From IMG/VR virus record IMGVR_UViG_3300007734_000759, positions 62,001-126,000 of that record: a stretch of 64,000 nt of DNA; one strand, 5' to 3'. How positions within the stretch are numbered: position 1 is the first letter of the stretch; every line of letters begins with the position of its first letter. The translations under genes were made by a program, and so were the position numbers. The notes beneath the pieces are model-generated. The model did not search any database. It worked only from the letters and a program-made list of their open reading frames with translations, and had not been told where the DNA came from. Source of the stretch: a virus. Positions 42,678 through 51,787 of this stretch are shown in pieces.

Positions 42678-42926
42678 GAAGGTGGAACACAGTACGACAT
42701 ACTACAGAATGGTGAAGGAGGAGAGGATTTTTTCCAAGATAAAGAAGAGATAGTACAATACTTTGAACGCCGAGGAATACTAAACTTTGAACTAGAAGAT
42801 GGTGAGCAGATCAGCGTAGAGGATGGAGTTGATAGAATGATGAATGGAGAGACTCTGGTAGTAACAAACGAAGAGTTGGTAGAGATGGGAGATGACTATG
42901 CTGAATGGTCTGTTGAAGAAGTGTAA
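42609..42926 (+). CDS. Leader-bearing small protein B (putative internal head protein)
   Basis: A 105-residue protein whose first 22 residues are almost identical to protein A (only Pro4 to Gln), while the rest is a different, strongly acidic sequence (GGTQYDILQNGEGGEDFFQD, FERRGILNFELEDGEQISVE). The same leader joined to an unrelated cargo argues that the leader has a targeting role, here proposed as capsid packaging with cleavage after ITE. Acidic cargo could be a DNA mimic, which would suit an anti-restriction or anti-nuclease role; speculative. Followed by a terminator. Confidence 0.65.
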   Translation: MKQQLNEQFRRMQKLAGIITEGMEGGTQYDILQNGEGGEDFFQDKEEIVQYFERRGILNFELEDGEQISVEDGVDRMMNGETLVVTNEELVEMGDDYAEWSVEEV

Positions 42927-42956
42927 TAGTAATTTATTATAAAAATTTTTACAAAG

Positions 42957-42981
42957 AGCCTTGCCAACGCAAGGCTTTTTT
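42957..42981 (+). terminator. Intrinsic terminator
   Basis: AGCCTTGC (42957-42964), loop CAAC, GCAAGGCT (42969-42976), then TTTTT. Left arm holds the next promoter's TTG. Confidence 0.9.
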
Positions 42982-42991
42982 GTTATATTAA
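42961..42991 (+). promoter_or_regulatory. Host-type promoter embedded in terminator, before hsp20
   Basis: TTG (42961-42963), 20 nt, TATATTAA (42984-42991). Leads to a ~70-nt leader before the hsp20 ATG, the longest in the window. Confidence 0.75.
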
Positions 42992-43051
42992 GATATGTAT
43001 TAGAGACCCAAGGGCAAAACTAAATTTATTGTTAAACTAAAAAACCATCTT

Positions 43052-43057
43052 AGGAGG
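43052..43057 (+). promoter_or_regulatory. Strong Shine-Dalgarno AGGAGG of hsp20
   Basis: AGGAGG with 7-nt spacing to ATG 43065. A consensus Shine-Dalgarno is exceptional here, since most starts are preceded only by A/T-rich sequence. Confidence 0.75.
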
Positions 43058-43064
43058 TAAAATT

Positions 43065-43499
43065 ATGACACATTTCTTGTTAAGGGAACGTATGAACGAC
43101 CCATTTGACATTTTGTTCAGAGACTTTTTTAATTCAAATTCAAATTTCAACTTTCTCTCTGACGTAAAAATCACACACCCAGTAGATATTTTCGAAGATC
43201 CACAAGGACTGCATTTTGAAATTGCATGTACTGGACTTACAAAAGAAGACGTAAACATCGACATCGAAGGCGATGTACTAAAGGTTTCGTATACAAGACC
43301 TAAAGGAGACGACTCTCCAGACTCAGAAGACCGTACTTATCTAGTTAAGAACGTAGCTCGTAGGTCTTTCAACTTAGGTTACAAAATCTCAACACGTTTT
43401 GATCTTACAAAAGCAGAGGCCAACATGCAAGGAGGTCTGTTGCACATCTCAATTCCATTTGCAGAAAGTTCCAAACCAAGATCTTTGAAAATTAAATAA
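43065..43499 (+). CDS. Small heat-shock protein, Hsp20 family
   Basis: A 144-residue alpha-crystallin-domain chaperone. The domain (residues ~37-135) contains PVDIFEDPQGLHFEIACTGL, VNIDIEGDVLKVSYTRP, the conserved RSFNLGYKIS and ANMQGGLLHISIPF, and an I-x-I-like C-terminal KIK end. It holds unfolding proteins for refolding by other chaperones; T4-like marine phages often encode one. Here it is just upstream of phage GroES and GroEL genes. Long leader with AGGAGG suggests specific translational control. Confidence 0.9.
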   Translation: MTHFLLRERMNDPFDILFRDFFNSNSNFNFLSDVKITHPVDIFEDPQGLHFEIACTGLTKEDVNIDIEGDVLKVSYTRPKGDDSPDSEDRTYLVKNVARRSFNLGYKISTRFDLTKAEANMQGGLLHISIPFAESSKPRSLKIK

Positions 43500-43533
43500 T
43501 CCAATAGCCCTTGGGTTTTTTCAAAGATTATTG

Positions 43534-43564
43534 TTGGGAAATCGAAAAAAGTTTCGTATCTTAA
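43534..43564 (+). promoter_or_regulatory. Host-type promoter before groES/groEL unit
   Basis: TTG (43534-43536), 20 nt, TATCTTAA (43557-43564); ATG 43582 follows 17 nt later. Confidence 0.75.
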
Positions 43565-43581
43565 AGATATAATCAAAAGTT

Positions 43582-43857
43582 ATGGGAAAAAAGAAAACAG
43601 ATCAAAACAGCGGAGTAATTACTGATCCTGCAATGGAGCCTTACTTCATTACAATGGATGAATACAATTTCACATTGATGAAGAAGTACAATGGAGAAAA
43701 GGGACACGCAGCTACTGTAGGATACTTCAACTCCTTCGGTGCATGCGTACGAGCTATTGCTTCATACCAATCCAGACAAGGACAGTTTGACTCGCTCAAT
43801 GAGTATGTGACAAACTATCAAACAATTGTTGACAAATTAAATGTATTAGATAAATAA
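43582..43857 (+). CDS. Small conserved phage protein
   Basis: A 91-residue protein with PYFITMDEYNFTLMKKYNGE and a helical C-terminus (FDSLNEYVTNYQTIVDKLNV). The motif recurs in small phage proteins of unknown function. It is the first gene after the promoter and is 1 nt from groES, so it belongs to the chaperonin operon and may modulate it; no direct evidence. Confidence 0.6.
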   Translation: MGKKKTDQNSGVITDPAMEPYFITMDEYNFTLMKKYNGEKGHAATVGYFNSFGACVRAIASYQSRQGQFDSLNEYVTNYQTIVDKLNVLDK

Positions 43858-43858
43858 C

Positions 43859-45786
<1,928 letters not shown>

Positions 45787-45794
45787 TCAAGGTT

Positions 45795-46061
45795 ATGTCA
45801 AAGACAGAACAAGTAGAAGTTTTGACTAAGATCGCCGTAAGGGTTCCACCTGGTGATCGCTGGCAGATGGTGGTAGGAGAGGATCAGAAAACGATCCTCC
45901 CTACTCTCACCGATGCTTTGGAGAAGTATGTTACACAAGCAGCAGGACGTTGTCCCTTTCGCTTAGATCCTTTTGAAGGTAGTTTATATGCAATTGGAAC
46001 TCAAGAACAACCTCTTCCTGAACCTGAAGTTAAAAGATACAGCATCTACGACGAGTATTAA
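45795..46061 (+). CDS. Small hypothetical protein
   Basis: An 88-residue protein, 8 nt after groEL (MSKTEQVEVLTKIAVRVPPG start, Pro-rich C-terminus). Not recognised. Stop overlaps the ATG of the following membrane-like gene (TAATG), so it continues the chaperonin operon. Confidence 0.6.
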   Translation: MSKTEQVEVLTKIAVRVPPGDRWQMVVGEDQKTILPTLTDALEKYVTQAAGRCPFRLDPFEGSLYAIGTQEQPLPEPEVKRYSIYDEY

Positions 46062-46264
46062 TGAAACACTTTATCCACTATACAGTAAAATGGATTGCAG
46101 GAAACTTATCGATACCTTTTTGGATGGTAGGTCATGTGCACCTAAGCTTGAATGTATATGAGGATATTTACGAGATCCTGGCGTCATTAGGAATGAACAT
46201 CTTAGTTGGCGCTGGGTTCTTTTTAGAATGGAAAGAATATAAAAACCAGTTAAATAATAAATGA
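46061..46264 (+). CDS. Small membrane-like protein
   Basis: A 67-residue protein with two hydrophobic segments: ~8-30 (TVKWIAGNLSIPFWMVGHVH) and ~40-57 (ILASLGMNILVGAGFFLEW), followed by a charged C-terminus. Two predicted membrane helices make it a candidate inner-membrane protein; holin-like in size, but no evidence of lysis genes next to it. ATGA overlap with the next gene. Confidence 0.55.
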   Translation: MKHFIHYTVKWIAGNLSIPFWMVGHVHLSLNVYEDIYEILASLGMNILVGAGFFLEWKEYKNQLNNK

Positions 46265-46515
46265 TGGAAAATCAACAACAGATGAAGTTGAATATCGACT
46301 TCAATAACACCACAGGTGTAGAATCAGAAGATGGAAATGTAGTGTTTCAAGAAGGATTTATTCTTCGTAGAGTATCTAAATTTGTAACAGGAACACAAGA
46401 AGACGGCATCATCCCCATCCCAGTATTCTACGACGTTGCAACAGGAAAGATTTTGAAAGAGACATTACCTAAGGAAATCCGTAAGTTTTACGAGGATGGA
46501 TCAACTGAAGGATAA
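46261..46515 (+). CDS. Small hypothetical protein
   Basis: An 84-residue soluble protein (VVFQEGFILRRVSKFVTGTQ, PIPVFYDVATGKILKETLP), all-beta in appearance. Not recognised, though similar small proteins are frequent in T4-like marine phages. Starts by ATGA overlap; a second ATG at 46264 is equally possible. Overlaps the next gene by 20 nt. Confidence 0.6.
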   Translation: MMENQQQMKLNIDFNNTTGVESEDGNVVFQEGFILRRVSKFVTGTQEDGIIPIPVFYDVATGKILKETLPKEIRKFYEDGSTEG

Positions 46516-46759
46516 GATCACGGAAGCAGTTATCGAGGACTTAAAGTCTCGAAGTGAGAGAGGTATTAAGAAGTACAACACAACTTTGGACCAGAATAAC
46601 AAAGACAACTACATGCAACACGCATACGAAGAAGCCTTGGATCTGGCTCAGTACCTCAAAAAGGAAATGTCTATCATTCCAGATCTACAACAGATGATGA
46701 TGGATTATCCAAACGATATTGAATTTGCTCAGGCAGTTCGTAAAAAGTATTCTAAGTAA
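46496..46759 (+). CDS. Small helical protein, MazG-like pattern
   Basis: An 87-residue helical protein. The pattern RSERGIKKYNTTLDQNNKDN followed by YMQHAYEEALDLAQYLKKEM resembles small phage proteins related to all-alpha NTP pyrophosphohydrolases (MazG/dUTPase-like), where EExxD residues bind Mg; here E-E-A-L-D is kept. If active it would hydrolyse an abnormal NTP. Stop overlaps the ATG of the nuclease gene. Confidence 0.5.
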   Translation: MDQLKDKITEAVIEDLKSRSERGIKKYNTTLDQNNKDNYMQHAYEEALDLAQYLKKEMSIIPDLQQMMMDYPNDIEFAQAVRKKYSK

Positions 46760-47688
46760 TGGCAAAGAAAGTACCTTCTGCTGTAAAGCAAATACAAAAC
46801 CATATATTGATGGAGCAAGGAGAGACTAAAGCAATCTCATTCTCTCAAATGCAGACATATTTAACCTGCCCTCACAAATGGGATTTGCAGTACCGGCAGA
46901 AGTTACTTCCTTTTGAACAGTCAATACATACAACTTTTGGAACAAGCTTCCACGAGCTGATGCAACACTACTTGACAACTCTATACACAGAGACAGCTAA
47001 AGCAGCAGATCAAATCGATGCACAGCAGTACTTACTTGAAAGACTGCAACACAATTACAGAGAGGGTGTAGAGCAGAACGGAGAACACTACTCAACCAAA
47101 CAACAACTTGCAGAGTTCTATGAAGATGGTTTAGCTATCTTCGAATGGTTTCGTAAAAAAAGAACTGCATACTTCACAACTAAAGGTTGGCATTTAGTAG
47201 GAGTTGAGATTCCGTTACTAACCCCTGCGTTTGACAGTAATCCTAACGTGTTATACAAAGGATTTATCGATTTGGTGATGTACGATGAGGGTAGTGAGAA
47301 ATATTACATCTACGACATCAAAACATCTACAAGAGGATGGGGAGATAGAGAAAAGAAAGATCCAACCAAAGTAGCACAAGTACTCCTATATAAAAAGTAC
47401 TACGCTCAGCAATTTAACGTTAGTGAGGATCAAATCGAAGTAGAATTCTTTATTGTTAAGAGGAAGCTGATGGAGAACTGCGACTTTCCTCAAAAAAGAG
47501 TTCAGCTATTTAAACCTACACAAGGAGCAGCCAAGGTAAAGGCAGCAGTACAATTAGTACATGACTTCATCACTGACTGTTTCGATGAGCAAGGTAAACC
47601 TATTGAAAAGGAATATACAAAGAATCTTAATGAGTATTCTTGTAAGTTTTGTCCATTTTTAGATCGAAATGATCTATGTAGTAAATGA
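46759..47688 (+). CDS. PD-(D/E)XK nuclease with Fe-S cluster (RecB/Cas4-like)
   Basis: A 309-residue nuclease. Active site: Asp171 in YKGFIDLVMY and Asp186-Ile-Lys188 in YIYDIKTST, the PD-(D/E)XK core, plus an N-terminal His in SFHELMQHYL. Four cysteines (Cys37 in LTCPHKW; Cys295, Cys298 and Cys307 near the C-terminus) match the 4Fe-4S clasp of AddB, Dna2 and Cas4. It likely trims DNA ends during recombination or degrades host DNA. Last gene of the chaperonin-containing unit. Confidence 0.88.
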   Translation: MAKKVPSAVKQIQNHILMEQGETKAISFSQMQTYLTCPHKWDLQYRQKLLPFEQSIHTTFGTSFHELMQHYLTTLYTETAKAADQIDAQQYLLERLQHNYREGVEQNGEHYSTKQQLAEFYEDGLAIFEWFRKKRTAYFTTKGWHLVGVEIPLLTPAFDSNPNVLYKGFIDLVMYDEGSEKYYIYDIKTSTRGWGDREKKDPTKVAQVLLYKKYYAQQFNVSEDQIEVEFFIVKRKLMENCDFPQKRVQLFKPTQGAAKVKAAVQLVHDFITDCFDEQGKPIEKEYTKNLNEYSCKFCPFLDRNDLCSK

Positions 47689-47696
47689 TAAAACAT

Positions 47697-47715
47697 ATAT
47701 ATTTATATATAAATA
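47697..47715 (+). promoter_or_regulatory. ATTTAT motif merged with T4-like TATAAATA
   Basis: ATATATTTAT (47697-47706) runs into TATAAATA (47708-47715), the T4 late consensus on the + strand. Both lie within 32 nt of ATG 47728. Confidence 0.4.
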
Positions 47716-47727
47716 ACTGTTACGAAC

Positions 47728-47904
47728 ATGGATACCAAAGGAAGAGTTTTAACAAGTGTGAAGGTCGATAAAGACATCTTCGAAGAGTACAAAGTAGCTT
47801 GTGTCAAGTACAAATTTAATTTTCAGAAGCTTGCCGATAGAGCAATGCATCTTTATCTAACAGACGAGGACTTTAGAAGAAAATTAAATAGTCATAAGTT
47901 GTAA
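47728..47904 (+). CDS. 58-residue ribbon-helix-helix regulator-like protein
   Basis: A small ORF (MDTKGRVLTSVKVDKDIFEE start) with the Arc/MetJ pattern: a basic N-terminal strand GRVLTSVKVDKDIF, helix EEYKVACVKYKFNF, and helix QKLADRAMHLYLTDEDFRRK. RHH proteins are dimeric DNA-binding repressors. It stands alone between the nuclease and the sugar island. The TTG of the next promoter is the last sense codon of this gene, which would suit autoregulation or control of the sugar genes. Function inferred from fold pattern. Confidence 0.65.
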   Translation: MDTKGRVLTSVKVDKDIFEEYKVACVKYKFNFQKLADRAMHLYLTDEDFRRKLNSHKL

Positions 47905-47929
47905 GTATTAAATTTAGTTACTATATTAG
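47899..47929 (+). promoter_or_regulatory. Host-type promoter at the head of the sugar island
   Basis: TTG (47899-47901, last codon of the RHH gene), 20 nt, TATATTAG (47922-47929); ATG at 47947. Confidence 0.7.
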
Positions 47930-47946
47930 TTTTATAAATCAAATTT

Positions 47947-49380
47947 ATGGAAATGAAACAGGGTTATATCCCAAAAAATCAAAGAAAGAAAATCTTACTG
48001 ATGTGCGATGATATTCGAATGCACTCAGGAGTGGCTAACGTAGGTAAGGATTTAGTTATCCATCTAGCACATAAGTACAATTGGCTCAACATTGGAGGAG
48101 CAATTAACCACCCTGAGGCAGGACAAAAGCTGGATATTTCACAAGACACTAATAAACTAGCAGGCATTGAAGATTCTGAGGTATTCGTAATTCCCTCTAA
48201 CGGGTACGGAGATCAAATGTTCCTTCGTCAAATCTTACAAATTGAGAAACCGGATGCTATCTTTTTAATTACCGATCCTAGATACTGGGCTTGGTTATTC
48301 GCAATGGAAAATGAAATTCGTAAGAATATACCAATTGTTTACTTAAACATCTGGGATGATTATCCTGCACCACAATACAATGAAGCGTTTTACGAATCTT
48401 GTGATGCTCTTCTTGCAATTTCAAAACAGACTAAGAATATCAATGAGATTGTATTAGGAGCAAAAGCTAAAAGTAAAATTATTGAGTATGTTCCTCATGG
48501 GATAAATGAAAATAATTTCTTTCCTATTAGTACTACTGATATTGAATACAATAATTTTAAAAATAGATTATTAGGAGGTGAGAAGGATTTTGTATTACTA
48601 TTCAATTCTCGAAACATTCGTAGAAAACAAATCGCAGACACAATCTTAGCATATAAACATTTTATTGACGGACTATCGGAAGAGCAAGCTAAAAAATGTG
48701 CTTTTGTATTGCATACACAACCAGTGGATGAGAATGGAACTGATCTGTATGCAGTTAAAGAATATTTCTGCTCCGATGAAAAGTACAACATTATATTCTC
48801 AGATAAGCCACTTCCTCCTAAAGAGATGAACTACCTATACAACATGGCAGATGCTACTATCTTATTAACTTCTAACGAAGGTTGGGGATTGGCATTGACA
48901 GAGAGTTTAGTAGCAGGTACTTGCATTATCGCAAACGTAACAGGAGGTATGCAAGATCAAATGCGATTTGTAGATAAGAAAGGAAAATGGATTAACTTCA
49001 CACCTGAGTTCCCATCTAACCATAGAGGAACCTTTAAGAAGTGTGGAGAGTGGGCATTTCCTGTATTTCCAACTAACTTATCAATTCAAGGGTCGGTTCC
49101 TACACCTTACATCTTCGACGATAGATGTTCTTGGGAGGACGCTGCTAAGCAAATAAAAGCAGTATACAGTTTACCAAAGCAAGAAAGAATTGAAAGAGGT
49201 TTGAAAGGTAGAGAATGGGCTACAGGAGATGAAGCAGGATTCACAGCCGAGAAGATGGCAAAACGAGCTGAGAACGCTATGGAGGAGTTGTTTGAAACTT
49301 GGAAACCACGAAAGAAGTATGAACTAGTGGCTGACACAGATTATACTAAGAAAACCCTTAAACATAATTTGATTTATTAA
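47947..49380 (+). CDS. Glycosyltransferase, GT-B fold (GT4-like)
   Basis: A 477-residue GT-B enzyme. N-terminal domain: KKILLMCDDIRMHSGVANVG and the EYVPHGINENNFFPI linker; C-terminal domain: LFNSRNIRRKQ, MNYLYNMADATILLTSNEGW and GLALTESLVAGTCIIANVTGGM, the E-x7-E donor-binding region of GT4. It transfers a sugar from a nucleotide donor to a glycan or protein acceptor. First gene of the island, with its own promoter; the next gene is a related enzyme one base downstream. Confidence 0.85.
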   Translation: MEMKQGYIPKNQRKKILLMCDDIRMHSGVANVGKDLVIHLAHKYNWLNIGGAINHPEAGQKLDISQDTNKLAGIEDSEVFVIPSNGYGDQMFLRQILQIEKPDAIFLITDPRYWAWLFAMENEIRKNIPIVYLNIWDDYPAPQYNEAFYESCDALLAISKQTKNINEIVLGAKAKSKIIEYVPHGINENNFFPISTTDIEYNNFKNRLLGGEKDFVLLFNSRNIRRKQIADTILAYKHFIDGLSEEQAKKCAFVLHTQPVDENGTDLYAVKEYFCSDEKYNIIFSDKPLPPKEMNYLYNMADATILLTSNEGWGLALTESLVAGTCIIANVTGGMQDQMRFVDKKGKWINFTPEFPSNHRGTFKKCGEWAFPVFPTNLSIQGSVPTPYIFDDRCSWEDAAKQIKAVYSLPKQERIERGLKGREWATGDEAGFTAEKMAKRAENAMEELFETWKPRKKYELVADTDYTKKTLKHNLIY

Positions 49381-49381
49381 T

Positions 49382-50707
49382 ATGAAACCAGTATTTGTAA
49401 TAAGCTGCCCTATCGATACCTACTCAGGATACGGAGCTCGTTCTAGAGACTTAGTCAAAGCAGTTATAGACTTAGATAAGTATGATGTAAAAATAGCACC
49501 ACAACGATGGGGAAATACTCCTTGGAACTTTATTGAAGATCATAAAGAGCAGTGGGGATTCTTAAAAAAATATTTTCTAAACTCTCCTCAACTCAACAAG
49601 CAGCCAGAAGTATGGATGCAGATCACTGTACCAAACGAGTTTCAACCTATCGGAAAGTTTAATATAGGGGTGACAGCGGGTATTGAGACAACAATCTGTG
49701 ATGCTTCATGGATCCAAGGATTGAACCGTATGAACTTAAATTTAGTCTCCTCAAATCACGCTAAGCAAGTATTTATGGAATCTAAATACGAGCAAAGGGA
49801 TCAAAACACTCACCAAGTGGTAGGCATAGTAGAGTTGAATAAACCTGTAAAAGTGTTAATGGAAGGAGCTCATTTAGATGTCTATAAACACCTCAATTGG
49901 GAAGACATGACCAACCCAATTCCAGAACTAGACTCTATTACAGAAGATTTTTGCTACCTTGTTGTAGGTCATTGGATGCAAGGAGACTTAGGAGAGGATA
50001 GAAAGAATATAGGACTAACAGTAAAATCTTTTTACGAAACGTTTAAGAATAGGGAAAAAGCTCCTGCATTAATTTTAAAAACTAGCAGCATAGGAGCATC
50101 TTATATGGACCGTAGTGATATACTACGTAGGATAAACATTATACGAGATTCTGTTAAAGCAACAACTTTACCAAAAGTATACTTGCTCCATGGCGAGTTC
50201 TCCGATACAGAGATGAATATTATATATAATCATCCTAAGGTTAAAGCAATGGTTAGTTTGACTAAGGGTGAAGGTTTTGGGAGACCCTTACTAGAATTCT
50301 CATTGACTAAAAAACCAATCATAGCAACAGGTTGGTCGGGCCACACAGACTTCCTGGATCCTGAATATACTAATCTACTAACAGGAGAGCTTAAAAACGT
50401 ACATCCATCAGCAGCAATACAGTCTATGATTCTTCAAGAGTCTCAATGGCTGTCTGTAGATGTGCAGCAGGTAGCAGCCACACTTATGGATGTTTTTACA
50501 AACTATGATAAACAGCTATCTAAAGCAAAGAGACAGTACCATAGGTCTAAATCCAAATTCAGCTACGAAGCAATGGCAACTGATTTAGGATACATCTTGG
50601 ATAGATACCTTCCAGAGTTTCCAAAACCTTTGCAACTGAAGTTACCCCAGCTTAAAAAAATTGAATTACCTAAGCTTAAAAAAGTAGAAGAAAATGAAAA
50701 AGGATAA
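49382..50707 (+). CDS. Glycosyltransferase, GT-B fold
   Basis: A 441-residue GT-B enzyme related in outline to the previous one: SCPIDTYSGYGARSRDLVKA start, TAGIETTICDASWIQGLNRM, VPLA-type linker replaced by VLMEGAHLDVYK, and a C-terminal MVSLTKGEGFGRPLLEFSLT with IIATGWSGHTDFL, the donor-site region of GT4-like enzymes. The C-terminus ends in Lys/Leu-rich repeats (LKLPQLKKIELPKLKKVEEN). Overlaps the next gene by 14 nt. Confidence 0.82.
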   Translation: MKPVFVISCPIDTYSGYGARSRDLVKAVIDLDKYDVKIAPQRWGNTPWNFIEDHKEQWGFLKKYFLNSPQLNKQPEVWMQITVPNEFQPIGKFNIGVTAGIETTICDASWIQGLNRMNLNLVSSNHAKQVFMESKYEQRDQNTHQVVGIVELNKPVKVLMEGAHLDVYKHLNWEDMTNPIPELDSITEDFCYLVVGHWMQGDLGEDRKNIGLTVKSFYETFKNREKAPALILKTSSIGASYMDRSDILRRINIIRDSVKATTLPKVYLLHGEFSDTEMNIIYNHPKVKAMVSLTKGEGFGRPLLEFSLTKKPIIATGWSGHTDFLDPEYTNLLTGELKNVHPSAAIQSMILQESQWLSVDVQQVAATLMDVFTNYDKQLSKAKRQYHRSKSKFSYEAMATDLGYILDRYLPEFPKPLQLKLPQLKKIELPKLKKVEENEKG

Positions 50708-51158
50708 TATGGTAACATGCAATCGCTGTGGAGGTGATGCTTGCTATGAAAATAAAGTTAATGAATCTTTTACAACATATTGGTGTTTCGGATGTGGTTT
50801 TACATCCAACACCTTTATGCTTGAGGACCATGAATTTTTTCTAAACCAGAAAGAAATTCTACCTGAGTTGTACAAGGATTTACTTTTTTACGATAAAGAT
50901 CGCTACATTTGGATGCCTTCTAATACAAATATTCCAACCAAGGGTATGGTATTTTTAGATGGTCCTTCTAAGGATGATTGGTGGTGGAGCGCTGTATTAG
51001 CAGTACCTGTGAAGGATGAGGAAAAAGAAAAGTTCCCTATCCCCAGCCAAAAAGGAAAGTATTACTCTCATAGAGTAGATATGACTACTTTAAAGAAATA
51101 TTCACATAGTGATTATATGGATGCATTGGACTACATTGGAATTTTTGACGAGCAATGA
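50694..51158 (+). CDS. Zinc-ribbon protein of unknown function
   Basis: A 154-residue protein with an N-terminal zinc ribbon: CNRCGG (Cys9, Cys12) and CFGCGF (Cys31, Cys34), then a Trp/Asp-rich body (GPSKDDWWWSAVLAVPVKDE). No enzyme family recognised. It lies between two glycosyltransferase genes with overlaps on both sides, so it is co-expressed with the island. An internal ATG at 50709 could also be the start. Confidence 0.65.
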   Translation: MKKDNMVTCNRCGGDACYENKVNESFTTYWCFGCGFTSNTFMLEDHEFFLNQKEILPELYKDLLFYDKDRYIWMPSNTNIPTKGMVFLDGPSKDDWWWSAVLAVPVKDEEKEKFPIPSQKGKYYSHRVDMTTLKKYSHSDYMDALDYIGIFDEQ

Positions 51159-51787
51159 AGATTACATACGCAATAACAGCTTGTGATGAGCATAAGGAGC
51201 TAGAAAGGCTCCTTAGCTTTTTACAAGATAATATAGACGAGCAGGACGAGATTATAGTACAGCTTGATGCCGAAAATGCAACACCGGCTGTGATAAACGT
51301 TTGTCAAGCAGCTTTTAATCGTGATACAAAGGTTTATTTTAACTATACATACTTTGCATTGGAAAAAGATTTTGCATCGTTTAAAAACAATCTATTTAAT
51401 TTTTCCAAAGGAGATTTTATCTTTCAGATTGATGCTGATGAAATGCCGAGCATTGAGTTGATTTGCAATCTCAGACCTTTACTGGAGAGCAATCCCGACA
51501 ACGAAGTGTATTTAGTTCCAAGAATCAATACAGTCGATGGACTTACTACAGAGCATATTATGAAGTGGGGGTGGAGATTGGACGAAAAAGGAAGAGTAAA
51601 TTTTCCAGATTACCAGTGGCGGATTTACAAAAATTGTTCGTATATTAAATGGAAGAACAAAGTACATGAAGTTTTAGAAGGGTTCAAAACATATGCAGCA
51701 TTACCGGCAGAGGATGGGTGGTGTTTAGTTCATCCAAAGAATATTAAAAGACAGGAAGCACAGAATAGTTTTTATAATAATTTATGA
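51155..51787 (+). CDS. Glycosyltransferase, GT2-like
   Basis: A 210-residue GT-A enzyme. ITYAITACDEHKELERLLSF and EQDEIIVQLDAENATP form the nucleotide-binding half; FIFQIDADEMPS contains the metal-binding DxD (DAD). The C-terminal part (FPDYQWRIYKNCSYIKWKNK) matches small GT2-like proteins. Overlaps neighbours by 4 nt on each side (ATGA). Confidence 0.82.
   Translation: MKITYAITACDEHKELERLLSFLQDNIDEQDEIIVQLDAENATPAVINVCQAAFNRDTKVYFNYTYFALEKDFASFKNNLFNFSKGDFIFQIDADEMPSIELICNLRPLLESNPDNEVYLVPRINTVDGLTTEHIMKWGWRLDEKGRVNFPDYQWRIYKNCSYIKWKNKVHEVLEGFKTYAALPAEDGWCLVHPKNIKRQEAQNSFYNNL

Noticed and set aside
43508-43521. CCC-TT-GGG plus T tract after hsp20 as a terminator
   Set aside because: The stem is only about 3 bp with a 2-nt loop; too weak to call although the T tract is suggestive.
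51634-51650. Promoter-like TTCGTATATTAAA inside the GT2-like gene
   Set aside because: Intragenic, no correctly spaced TTG, and the surrounding codons encode a well-conserved glycosyltransferase.
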